From JBHEPS01 sp046261635 (GTDB lineage Bacteria; Acidobacteriota; Thermoanaerobaculia; Gp7-AA8), in the NCBI GenBank assembly GCA_046261635.1, contig JBHEOL010000346.1, forward strand, positions 1-21,979: DNA of 21,979 nt, given 5' to 3'. This document shows, piece by piece, positions 14,142 through 21,731 of this stretch. Position numbers and translations under genes: made by a program. The notes under the pieces were generated by a model. It worked only from the letters and a program-made list of their open reading frames with translations. It was not told where the DNA came from and did no database searches. How positions within the stretch are numbered: the stretch's first letter is position 1; the number at the start of each line of letters is the position of its first letter.

Positions 14142-15950
14142 CTATGCGCTCTCGCCCGGCTCGTCGGCATACATGGCGTCGATGAGCGCTCGATATTTCT
14201 TGTCGATATTTTTCCGCTTCACCTTGAGCGAAGGGGTGATCTCGTCCTCGTCGATCGAGAAGTCGCGCGGGAGCAGGACGAACTTCCGGATCTGTTCCTG
14301 CCTCCCCAGCTGACTGTTGAAATGGTCGATCTCTTTCTGGACGATCGCGCGGATCCTCTCGTCGGCCACCATCTCTTCGCTGGAAGCGAACTCGATGCCC
14401 ATATTCCTGGCTTCCCGCTCGAGACGCTCGAAGTTCGGCACGATCAGCGCGGCGATGAACTTGCGGCGGTCGCCCAGCAATACAGGTGTGCTGACGTAGG
14501 GCGAGGTCTTCAGCAGGTTCTCGAGCGGCTGCGGCGCGATGTTCTTTCCGTAAGCGTTGACGATGATGTCCTTCTTCCGATCGGTGATTTTCAGGAAGCC
14601 GTCCTCGTCGATCAGTCCGATGTCGCCGGTGTAGAACCACCCCTCGCTATCGATCGCCTTCTCGGTCGCCTCGTCATTGTTGAAATACCCCCGCATGACG
14701 TGCGGGCCGCGGGTCAGGATCTCTCCATCCTCGGCGATCTTGACCTCGACGCCCGGGATCGGCTTTCCAACCGTGCCGATCCGCCGCGCCTGGGGCGAGT
14801 TCGCCGCGATCACGGGCGAGGTCTCGGTCAGCCCGTACCCTTCGTAGATCTCGATTCCCGCGCCGATGAAGAAGGCCGCGAGCTCCGGTGAGAGCGGCGC
14901 TCCGCCGGAGATGATGAATTTGATCCGCCCCCCGAGGCGATCGAGGATCTTCCGGAACACCAGCCGGTCCGCGATCGCGGCTTTCCATGCGAGGCCCGTC
15001 GGCAGCGGCTTCCCCTCGATCACATAGGGGAGCCTCTCCTGCGCGACACCGAGCGCCCACCGGAAGATCTTCTGACGCGCCGCGGGAGCCTGGGCGACCG
15101 TCTCGAGGATGCGCCCCTGCATCTTCTCGAACAGCCTCGGCACGGCCGCGAAGTAGTGAGGCCGCACCTCCTGCATGTTGTCGGCGACTTTCGTCACGTC
15201 CTCCGCGTAGGCGATCGTCGCGCCCCGGAAAAAGTAGGCGAAGTCGACCGTCCGTTCGAGGATGTGGGAGAGCGGAAGAATGTTCAGGGCGATCTCTCCC
15301 GCACCGAGGCCGTAAGGGTCGATCGAGCTCACGACGTTGCTCGTCAGGTTTCCGTGCGTCAGCATCGCCCCTTTCGGGTTTCCCGTCGTCCCCGAGGTGT
15401 AGACGATCGTCGCGAGATCCGAGGACTTTCGTTCCCTCAGAGCCTTCTCGAAGAACCCGGTCCCCTCCTCGTCCTCCATCGCCTTCCCCCGGGCCAGCGC
15501 TTCGTCCAGGAAGATCGTGTTCTCCGGCAGTTCCCCGGCCGGGTCCATCAGGATGATCTGCCGGATCGAAGGACAGTGCTTGCACACATCTTCGATCTTC
15601 GCGAGCTGGTCGGCGTTCGACACGAACACGACCACCGCGCCCGAGTCGTTCAGGATGTACTCGATCTGCCACGCGAGGAGGGTCGGATAGATCGGGACCG
15701 AGACGGCGTTGGCCGTCAGAATCGCGAAGTCGGCCTGCGACCACTCCGGACGGTTCTCCGAGAGGATCGCGACCCGGTCGTCCTTCTTCACCCCCATCGT
15801 GCGCAGGGCGAGCGAGAGATGCCTCACGCGCCGGGTGAATTCATCGACCGTGATCTCCTGCCATCGCCCGTCCGCTTTGTACATCTGAGCCGCGGGCCGC
15901 TCGATTTTCGCACTCTCCAAAAAGATCTCGTTCAGGGTCTGCGTCGCCAT
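14142..15950 (-). CDS. fadD: Long-chain-fatty-acid--CoA ligase (AMP-forming)
   Basis: This 602-residue adenylate-forming enzyme activates free fatty acids to acyl-CoA through an acyl-AMP. Motifs in order are the P-loop YTSGTTGNPKG (184-194), GYGLTETSP (371-379), YTGDIG (440-445) and KITDRKKDIIVNAYGKN (454-470). The last of these includes the C-terminal-domain lysine K469 needed for adenylation. It belongs to the FAA1/FadD15-like branch (GKNIAPQPLEN). Membrane association would be peripheral; no helix is seen. The start ATG has a GAGGTGAG Shine-Dalgarno 3-5 nt upstream. It lies between the TetR gene (94 nt upstream) and fadJ (27 nt downstream) and supplies FadJ with acyl-CoA precursors after the first oxidation step, whose enzyme is not encoded here. 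Confidence 0.94.
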   Translation of the reverse strand: MATQTLNEIFLESAKIERPAAQMYKADGRWQEITVDEFTRRVRHLSLALRTMGVKKDDRVAILSENRPEWSQADFAILTANAVSVPIYPTLLAWQIEYILNDSGAVVVFVSNADQLAKIEDVCKHCPSIRQIILMDPAGELPENTIFLDEALARGKAMEDEEGTGFFEKALRERKSSDLATIVYTSGTTGNPKGAMLTHGNLTSNVVSSIDPYGLGAGEIALNILPLSHILERTVDFAYFFRGATIAYAEDVTKVADNMQEVRPHYFAAVPRLFEKMQGRILETVAQAPAARQKIFRWALGVAQERLPYVIEGKPLPTGLAWKAAIADRLVFRKILDRLGGRIKFIISGGAPLSPELAAFFIGAGIEIYEGYGLTETSPVIAANSPQARRIGTVGKPIPGVEVKIAEDGEILTRGPHVMRGYFNNDEATEKAIDSEGWFYTGDIGLIDEDGFLKITDRKKDIIVNAYGKNIAPQPLENLLKTSPYVSTPVLLGDRRKFIAALIVPNFERLEREARNMGIEFASSEEMVADERIRAIVQKEIDHFNSQLGRQEQIRKFVLLPRDFSIDEDEITPSLKVKRKNIDKKYRALIDAMYADEPGESA

Positions 15951-15981
15951 GCCTCACCTCACGCTCGGAGTCGGTCCGGAG

Positions 15982-16012
15982 AATATAGTTCACTCTCGCG
16001 GCCAGGCGCCAA
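15982..16012 (-). promoter_or_regulatory. Candidate fadD promoter
   Basis: On the minus strand TTGGCG (complement of 16007-16012) and TATATT (complement of 15982-15987) are separated by 19 nt. The predicted transcript would have a leader of about 25 nt containing the Shine-Dalgarno of fadD. No FadR-type box is visible here. Confidence 0.45.
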
Positions 16013-16024
16013 TTACCGGCGCCT
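16004..16024. promoter_or_regulatory. 7-bp hairpin between TetR and fadD genes
   Basis: AGGCGCC (16004-16010) and GGCGCCT (16018-16024) form a perfect 7-bp stem around AATTACC. It overlaps the -35 of the candidate fadD promoter. It could attenuate read-through from the regulator gene or be an operator; there is no U-run. Confidence 0.4.
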
Positions 16025-16044
16025 CCCATATCCTCCAGAGACTG

Positions 16045-16653
16045 TTAAGTGAGCCCTCGCAGAATCAGGTGGGCGATCGTTCCGCTGTAACGGAGTGGAG
16101 GCTCCGCTTTCTCCGAGAGAATCCAGGTCGTCATCATCTCGTCCAGCATGCCGAACAGCGCGTTCGCGACGATCTGCGGGTTGGCGATCGGCCGAAACTC
16201 CCCCTGGCGGACGCCCTCCTCGAGAACCGCGCAGATCACCTGCAGATATTCACCGAGCTCTTCACGGGAGATCAGGCTGATGAACTTCAGGCTCTGCCTC
16301 AGTTCCACCTGGAGGACGACCGCCAGCGCGCGGTCCGAGCCCATCGTCCTGAAGTGATACTCGACGATCGTCCTGATCTTTGCTTCTGAGCCCGCGACCT
16401 GGTCGAGCTCCCGCCGCAACCCGGCGAGAAACACCCCCGACTGCTCCCGGAAGATCGAGATCAGCAGGTCTTCCTTCCCCTCGAAATAAAGGTAAATCGT
16501 CCCATCGGCCACCCCCGCGGCCTTCGCCACGTCGGAGACCCTTGCGTTGAAGTACCCGGTCCGGGCGAATACCTCGACGGCGGCGCGGAGAATGCGCTCC
16601 CGTTTGCCCGTGCCCGGGAAGACGTCGAATTCGGGGTGGGCGAGGGTGTCCAT
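16045..16653 (-). CDS. TetR-family transcriptional regulator of fatty-acid degradation (FadR-type)
   Basis: This 202-residue repressor has an N-terminal TetR helix-turn-helix (KRERILRAAVEVFARTGYFN, then ARVSDVAKAAGVADGTIYLYF at about 37-57). The C-terminal ligand and dimerisation domain contains NALFGMLDEMMTTWIL. It is like Bacillus/Thermus FadR, which releases DNA on binding long-chain acyl-CoA; the ligand here is inferred from fadD and fadJ downstream and from the matching operator. I chose ATG 16653 because the longer ATG at 16671 lies inside that operator and upstream of the likely transcription start. No Shine-Dalgarno is present, so a nearly leaderless mRNA is expected. It is probably autoregulated. 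Confidence 0.88.
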   Translation of the reverse strand: MDTLAHPEFDVFPGTGKRERILRAAVEVFARTGYFNARVSDVAKAAGVADGTIYLYFEGKEDLLISIFREQSGVFLAGLRRELDQVAGSEAKIRTIVEYHFRTMGSDRALAVVLQVELRQSLKFISLISREELGEYLQVICAVLEEGVRQGEFRPIANPQIVANALFGMLDEMMTTWILSEKAEPPLRYSGTIAHLILRGLT

Positions 16654-16656
16654 GGC

Positions 16657-16692
16657 TGAATGAATGGTCATTCATTACGGACTCGCGGTCAA
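16657..16692 (-). promoter_or_regulatory. TetR gene promoter with FadR-box palindrome
   Basis: TGAATGAATGGTCATTCA (16657-16674) is an 18-bp site with perfect 7-bp arms. It matches the Bacillus subtilis FadR box TGAATGAMTANTCATTCA, as I recall it, at all but one position. An alternative symmetric reading pairs AATGAATG (16659-16666) with CATTCATT (16669-16676). On the minus strand TTGACC (complement of 16687-16692) and GACCAT (complement of 16664-16669) form a -35/-10 pair with 17-nt spacing, so the box covers the -10 and predicted start. Bound repressor would block transcription of its own gene and anything co-transcribed. Confidence 0.75.
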
Positions 16693-16702
16693 GGGGGAGG
16701 GC

Positions 16703-16878
16703 GATAGGACGAATAGGACCATTGGGACCAATAGGACGAATAGGTAGGACGGGCGGGGGGAGCCGACCTTCATTGAGAGCCGCAGCCCTGCCCGATGTCA
16801 TCGTCCCTCGCCGGCAGTGCTATTCGTCCTATTTGTCCTATTCGTCCTATTCGTCCTATTCGTCCTATTCGTCCTATC
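16703..16878. repeat. Nonamer inverted array (ATTCGTCCT)n between divergent genes
   Basis: A left, diverged array of 9-nt units (ATAGGACGA and variants) spans about 16703-16750. A right, almost perfect array of about 6.4 complementary units (TATTCGTCC) spans 16821-16878. The two are inverted, 70 nt apart, and could pair over at least 15 nt (16704-16718 with several registers on the right). The arrays fill most of the 250-nt gap between the TetR and CPBP genes; the spacer between them shows no gene. Because 9 is a multiple of 3, the right array reads as an open VLFVLF frame joining the downstream gene. Confidence 0.85.
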
Positions 16879-16888
16879 CAGTCAGTCC

Positions 16889-16894
16889 TACACT
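16889..16894 (+). promoter_or_regulatory. Putative -10 element of the CPBP gene
   Basis: TACACT ends 9 nt before ATG 16904, with no Shine-Dalgarno. A -35 would fall inside the nonamer array (TATTCG at 16866-16871 with 17-nt spacing), so the repeat may form part of the promoter. Confidence 0.4.
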
Positions 16895-16903
16895 TTCCCC
16901 CGC

Positions 16904-19900
16904 ATGGTCCGCTCCGATGCGCGATTTCTCGCCCTCTGCCTGATCGTCGCCGCCGTCTCGATCGCCATCATCGCCTGGGGATTCGACGATACCTTCCCGG
17001 AGGCATCCATCGATTTCCAGGTCGATCGCGACGGGTCCCGGGAGCTCGCCGCCGATTTCCTGGAGCGCATCGGGATCGGCACCGGGTTCGCGAAGTCGAG
17101 CTCCCGTTTCGGATGGGACGGCGGAGCCAAGGTTTTTCTCGAACGGAACCTCGACCCGGCACGGCTCGAGGTAACTCTCCGGAACGATGTCGAGATCTGG
17201 TACTGGCAGCATCGCTGGTTCACGCCGCTCGAGGTGAGGCAGGTACGGGTCGACGTCTCTCCCACCGGACGGATCGTGGCCTTCGAGCTGATCGTCCCGG
17301 AGGATGAGGAAGGGCGGCCGATCACCGCGGAGCATGCGCGCGCGCGGGCCCTCGAGTTTCTGTCCTCAATGGACGTGGGCGCGGAGGATCTCGAGCCGGG
17401 CGCGCTCGCGACGCGACAACTCCCGAACCGTGTCGACACCACCGTGAGCTTCGAGTCGAAGCGCGTGAGGCCGGGCGGCGCTCCCTATCGCCACGCGGTC
17501 ACCTTTCACGGCGAACGCATCGCCGGCTACCGGCAGTATCTCGACGTTCCCGACTCCTGGATCCGCGAGTACACGGAGCTCCGCTCGAAGAACCAGGCGG
17601 CCGGGGCCGTCGATTCGATTCTGATCCTCATCACCGTCCTCGCGGCGCTCGTGGTCTTCATCTCCCGTCTCCGGCGCGACGACGTGGCCGTGAGGTTCAC
17701 GAGCTCGACCGCGATCGTCGGAGGCGTCCTGGTACTGCTGGTCGCCCTCAACTCGTGGCCCGCGGCGGTTTCCTCGTACGATCCCGAGACTTCCTGGAAC
17801 GCCTTCGTGACTCAGCAGCTGCTTTTCTCGCTGATTCAGGCGTTCACGCTGGGAGTCTTTCTCCTGGTCGTGACCGGCTCCGGTGAAGCGCTCTATCGGG
17901 AACGGCTTCCGCATCAGCTCGCGATGCCCCGCCTGTTCCGCCGCGATGCGCTCCGATCCAAGCGCGTCGTCCTCGGCCTCGTCCTCGGTTACACCCTCGT
18001 TCCCGCCTTCATCGCGTACCAGACGCTCTTCTATCGGACCGCAGCCCGGTTCGGCGCCTGGTCGCCGGCGGAGGTTCCCTACGACGACATCCTGAGCAGC
18101 GCCTTTCCGTGGGCGGCCGTGCTCTTCATGGGGTTCTTTCCCGCCGTCTCCGAAGAGTTTCTCTCGCGCGCCTTCTCGATCCCCTTTTTCGAGAGGATTC
18201 TCCGCTCCCGCGTGACGGCCATCGTGGCGGCCGGTTTCATCTGGGGATTCGGCCATGCCGCGTACCCGAACCAGCCCTTCTGGATCCGGGGAGTCGAGGT
18301 CGGCCTGGCCGGAGTCGTCATCGGCTTTCTGATGCTGCGATTCGGGCTCCTCCCGCTCCTTATCTGGCATTACACGGTCGATGCGGTCTACACCGCACTG
18401 CTGCTCTTCCAGTCGGGCAACACTTACTACATCGCCTCGGCCGCGGTCGCGAGCCTCGTCTTTCTCCTGCCGCTGATCCTGGCGCTGGCCCTGGCGGTGC
18501 GACATCGCGGGTTCCGGCCGGACGACGACCTGACGAACGCCGCAATCGGCTCCGCTCCCGCCCGGCCGGCCGAACCGCGGACTCGCACTCCCCTGGAAGG
18601 AGAGGAGAGAGTCACGCCCCGGCGCGTCGTCACCGCTTCGATCCTGATCGCCGTCGCCGCCGTGGCATGGTCGATCCGCCCGCCCCTCATCGACGACGTC
18701 GCCGTCTGGCCGATCTCACAGGAGGAGGCGGCCGAGATCGCGACCCGCCACCTCGGCGGAGCCCAGCCGGGATTCGCGGGAAAGCGCGTCGTCACCGTGA
18801 CGGCGCGCGGCTTCCGATCGTGGAACGAGCGCGGAGGGAACGTCGAGGGAGGGACGCCCGGCGGTTATGCGCGCATCGCGGCAGAAGAGATTGTGGAGAC
18901 CACCGGGGTGGACCGCCTCCTGGCGACACAGAGAGATGAAGTGGAAGCCGCGACCTGGGTCGTCCGATTCTTCGAGCCGCTCGTCAAGGAGGAGATGCGC
19001 GTCGAGATCGATCCGCGAACGCGGCAGGCAGTCGGCCATCACCGGCAGCTGGACGAGAGTGCCGCGGGTGAGCGGCTCGATCGGATCTCGGCGCTCGCCC
19101 TCGCCCGAGCGGAGCTCGCGAGATACGGGCTCGTCCCGGACGAGTTCGAGCTGAAGGAAGCGATCCCCATCGAGCAGCCGGCCCGGCTCGACTGGCTCCT
19201 CCATTTCGACGAACGGGAGCTCATCGTGCCGGGAGTCGGACGCAGGGCGAGCGTCCGGCTGGCAGGCTCCGAGGCGACGCAGTTCGCAAAGACCGTGCAA
19301 ACCGCGGAGCGGCTCGTCGTGAGAGAGTCGCGCCGGACTCTGGTCCAGACTTTCCTTCTCATTCTGCAGCTCGCCGGGATCCTCGGGATCATCGCCCTTC
19401 TCGCGCATGGATTCGTGGCCGGGGCACGGGTCAACGGGATTCACCTCCGCTTCGGAATTCGCGCCGCGCTGCTCGCCGCGCCACTTGGGCTCGCAGTGGC
19501 TGCACTCCGCGCCCCCGGCATCGCATCCTTCTACGACACCGCCATCGCCTGGGAGACATTCCTGGTCGGCGCGGGAACCGAGCTCGTGCTCGGCGTTGCG
19601 GCGCAGCTCGGGTTGATCCTCGTCGCCGGGATTCTCATCGAGACGGCGAATCCCGCCGCTGTCTCCGCCTTCGGCTCTGATGGGCGGAGACGGTACGGTC
19701 GCGCGGCGGCCGTCGCCGCTCTTGCACTCGCCCCGGCCGTGGCGCTCATCGGTCTCGGTCTCGACCTGATTCCGCGCCTGGCGCCATCGGCTCTTCCCAT
19801 TCCAATCGTCGGGATTCCGGGATGGACCGATTCACCGTTTCCTCTCGCGGGGCTGCTCTGGAGCGCGGTCGTGACCGGATTCGTCGCTGCCGCAGCCGCG

Positions 19901-20254
19901 AGCGCGATCGGAGCGTCGATCCGTGAGACGGGCCGGCCGCGGATCGTCCTTCTCATCGCCGCGCTCGTCCTCACCACCGCCCAGCTCGATCCTTCCGCCA
20001 ACGGTTTGGAAATCCCCGGCTCGATTTTCTTCGCGGCGGTCCTCGCCGCGGTCGCCCTGTACGGGTCGCGTCATCTTCTCAAGACGAATCCGCTCTCATG
20101 GTCCGCGGCTCCGTTCGCAGCGGTGCTCCTTCTTTCCGCGATTCCCCTTCTGCTTTCTCAGCGCCCCGGGATCGTGGCGCACGGCGTGGCGGCGATTGCC
20201 GTGGCCTTCGCGTTCACTGCATTTCTCGTCCGGCCTCGGACTCGGATTTTTTGA
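16904..20254 (+). CDS. Large duplicated CPBP-family intramembrane metalloprotease
   Basis: This 1116-residue polytopic membrane protein has a first half consisting of a TM helix (7-25), a 210-residue soluble region, further helices (237-253, 268-285, 305-323) and a CPBP (Abi/Rce1-type) domain. The CPBP domain has the full active site: E417-E418-x-x-x-R422 (SEEFLSR), H451 (WGFGH) and H489/D493 (HYTVD). After a polar linker (about 533-572) the second half repeats the plan: TM (574-590), soluble region (591-808), helices, and a multi-helix region to 1113. PAAVSSYDPETSWNAF (286-301) aligns with PGIASFYDTAIAWETF (871-886). The CPBP-equivalent part of the second half has alanines where the glutamates should be and lacks both histidines. 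The substrate is unknown. ATG 16904 is preferred to the repeat-encoded GTG at 16817. Confidence 0.85.
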   Translation: MVRSDARFLALCLIVAAVSIAIIAWGFDDTFPEASIDFQVDRDGSRELAADFLERIGIGTGFAKSSSRFGWDGGAKVFLERNLDPARLEVTLRNDVEIWYWQHRWFTPLEVRQVRVDVSPTGRIVAFELIVPEDEEGRPITAEHARARALEFLSSMDVGAEDLEPGALATRQLPNRVDTTVSFESKRVRPGGAPYRHAVTFHGERIAGYRQYLDVPDSWIREYTELRSKNQAAGAVDSILILITVLAALVVFISRLRRDDVAVRFTSSTAIVGGVLVLLVALNSWPAAVSSYDPETSWNAFVTQQLLFSLIQAFTLGVFLLVVTGSGEALYRERLPHQLAMPRLFRRDALRSKRVVLGLVLGYTLVPAFIAYQTLFYRTAARFGAWSPAEVPYDDILSSAFPWAAVLFMGFFPAVSEEFLSRAFSIPFFERILRSRVTAIVAAGFIWGFGHAAYPNQPFWIRGVEVGLAGVVIGFLMLRFGLLPLLIWHYTVDAVYTALLLFQSGNTYYIASAAVASLVFLLPLILALALAVRHRGFRPDDDLTNAAIGSAPARPAEPRTRTPLEGEERVTPRRVVTASILIAVAAVAWSIRPPLIDDVAVWPISQEEAAEIATRHLGGAQPGFAGKRVVTVTARGFRSWNERGGNVEGGTPGGYARIAAEEIVETTGVDRLLATQRDEVEAATWVVRFFEPLVKEEMRVEIDPRTRQAVGHHRQLDESAAGERLDRISALALARAELARYGLVPDEFELKEAIPIEQPARLDWLLHFDERELIVPGVGRRASVRLAGSEATQFAKTVQTAERLVVRESRRTLVQTFLLILQLAGILGIIALLAHGFVAGARVNGIHLRFGIRAALLAAPLGLAVAALRAPGIASFYDTAIAWETFLVGAGTELVLGVAAQLGLILVAGILIETANPAAVSAFGSDGRRRYGRAAAVAALALAPAVALIGLGLDLIPRLAPSALPIPIVGIPGWTDSPFPLAGLLWSAVVTGFVAAAAASAIGASIRETGRPRIVLLIAALVLTTAQLDPSANGLEIPGSIFFAAVLAAVALYGSRHLLKTNPLSWSAAPFAAVLLLSAIPLLLSQRPGIVAHGVAAIAVAFAFTAFLVRPRTRIF

Positions 20255-20258
20255 AGCC

Positions 20259-21728
20259 TCAGGTGAGCCGTGCAATCTCTTCCGCGACGGCGTCGGGATT
20301 CGAGAACGCGACACCGTGAGCTCCGGGCACGAGCTCCAGCTCTGCTCCGAGCTCGCGAAGCCGGGGACGGTCGATCATCGGATCGCGAGCTCCTCCGAGA
20401 AACAGTGCGTCGGCGGGAACCTCGGCGAGGGCCTCACGCGCAGCGCGGGCATGCGCGACGATCGGCAGCAGACCCGAGTCCCAGTACGCGCTGATCGCCT
20501 CGGCGAACAGGGCCCATGGCTCTCTCGTGCCGTCGACCGCGAGCAGGAGAGGCAAGCGTATCCAAGGCCAGGATCTGCGCGTCCAGATTGGCGCGATGTG
20601 AACCGCGGTGCGGATGGCGCTCGAGCCGCTTTTCTTCACCCCGTCGACGAGCACGCAGCCGGTCGAATGTCCGGCCCACACGGCGCCTTCGATCCCCGCA
20701 TCCTCGGCCCACCCGAGGGTGCGCTGGACGAGATCACTCATGTTCCCGATCTCGCTCTCCTCGTCCCGACTGAAACCGATCCCCGGAAGATCGGGCGCCA
20801 CCGCGCCAAGGCCGCGAGCGTGAAGCGACGCGGCGAGTCGCCGGAGATAGCCGCTCCCCAACCCGAGGCCGTGAATCAGGACCACGTCCGCAGCGCCGCC
20901 GGAGGAGCGCCAGCAGATGCCGCCCCGGCAATCCCGAACGGCCCACGAGAAGGGAGGCTTTTCGGGAGGTGAGGGCGGCTCATGTGCGCTCTCGACCTCG
21001 TCGAGGAACCGGAGGAGAGTCCGCTCGAACTCCCGCGGCTGGTCCCACATCGCCACGTGTCCCGCCCCGGCGAGAATCGCGAGCCGCGCCTGCGGCATCC
21101 TTTCGCGCATCGCTTCGGCGTATTGCACCGGAACGAGGGGATCGCTCTCGCCCCAGACGAGAAGAACCGGGGCGCGGATCGTCTCCATCGCGGGGCGGGA
21201 ATCGCGCAGAAGCATCCGCGCCGAGGCGAGGGCGATCGACCCCGGCCCCGCGCGCAGCGCATCCAGCACGAGCCTCGGCCCGAAAGTGATCAGTTCGCGG
21301 GGAGGATGGACGAGAGCTTCGAGGTGAGGCCGGGCAATCGAAATGAGCGGCACTCCGGTCGACGCAATGAGCGTGAGCGAACGAACCATCGAGGGAGCCC
21401 GGGCGGCCAACTCGATGGCCGTCTGCCCGCCCATCGAATGCCCGACCAGATGAACCGGCTCGGAGAGCTCGCTCTCGAGCCAACGCACCAGAAGCGCGAC
21501 CCCCTCGTCGAAGGAAAGCGGGAGGGGGGAGCCGACGAAGCGGCGGTTTCTCCCGAACCCGACCATGTCGGGAGCAATCACCCTGTGCCGCTCCGAAAGC
21601 GCGTCGACGTTCCGGTCCCACCAGTGAGACGAGCCCGAAAGCCCGTGAAGCAGAACGACCGGCGTTCCCGAGCCGGCCGTACGAATCCAGAATGAGTGAG
21701 GAGGAATCTCGACCCGCTGCTCGCGCAT
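20259..21728 (-). CDS. Tandem two-domain alpha/beta-hydrolase
   Basis: This 489-residue protein contains two complete alpha/beta-hydrolase domains joined by a proline-rich linker (about 249-260). Domain 1 (1-245) has the oxyanion region LLHGLSGS, nucleophile S98 in GHSMGG, acid D196 in GESDPLVP and H224 in GAGHVAMW. Domain 2 (261-489) has LIHGLGLGS, nucleophile S355 in GHSTGC, acid D449 in GGARDPMID and H471 in PGAHGVAF. Both triads look intact. No signal peptide is seen. The substrate is unknown; hydrolase, esterase or lactonase activity are all possible. The ATG lies 3 nt after the stop of the CoA-binding gene, which implies co-transcription. Its stop is only 4 nt from that of the convergent CPBP gene, leaving no room for a terminator. 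Confidence 0.88.
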   Translation of the reverse strand: MREQRVEIPPHSFWIRTAGSGTPVVLLHGLSGSSHWWDRNVDALSERHRVIAPDMVGFGRNRRFVGSPLPLSFDEGVALLVRWLESELSEPVHLVGHSMGGQTAIELAARAPSMVRSLTLIASTGVPLISIARPHLEALVHPPRELITFGPRLVLDALRAGPGSIALASARMLLRDSRPAMETIRAPVLLVWGESDPLVPVQYAEAMRERMPQARLAILAGAGHVAMWDQPREFERTLLRFLDEVESAHEPPSPPEKPPFSWAVRDCRGGICWRSSGGAADVVLIHGLGLGSGYLRRLAASLHARGLGAVAPDLPGIGFSRDEESEIGNMSDLVQRTLGWAEDAGIEGAVWAGHSTGCVLVDGVKKSGSSAIRTAVHIAPIWTRRSWPWIRLPLLLAVDGTREPWALFAEAISAYWDSGLLPIVAHARAAREALAEVPADALFLGGARDPMIDRPRLRELGAELELVPGAHGVAFSNPDAVAEEIARLT

Positions 21729-21731
21729 GCG

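Noticed and set aside
16654..16671. Longer TetR start at ATG 16671
   Set aside because: It lies inside the FadR-box palindrome and upstream of the predicted transcription start.
16821..16878. CRISPR-like array
   Set aside because: The units are 9 nt and contiguous, without spacers; the same holds for the 7-nt arrays at 221-316 and 11908-11995.
16817..16903. Upstream GTG start giving the CPBP protein a VLFVLF-repeat N-terminus
   Set aside because: The frame is simply the open 9-nt repeat. The -10-like TACACT lies downstream of it, and ATG 16904 gives a normal first helix.
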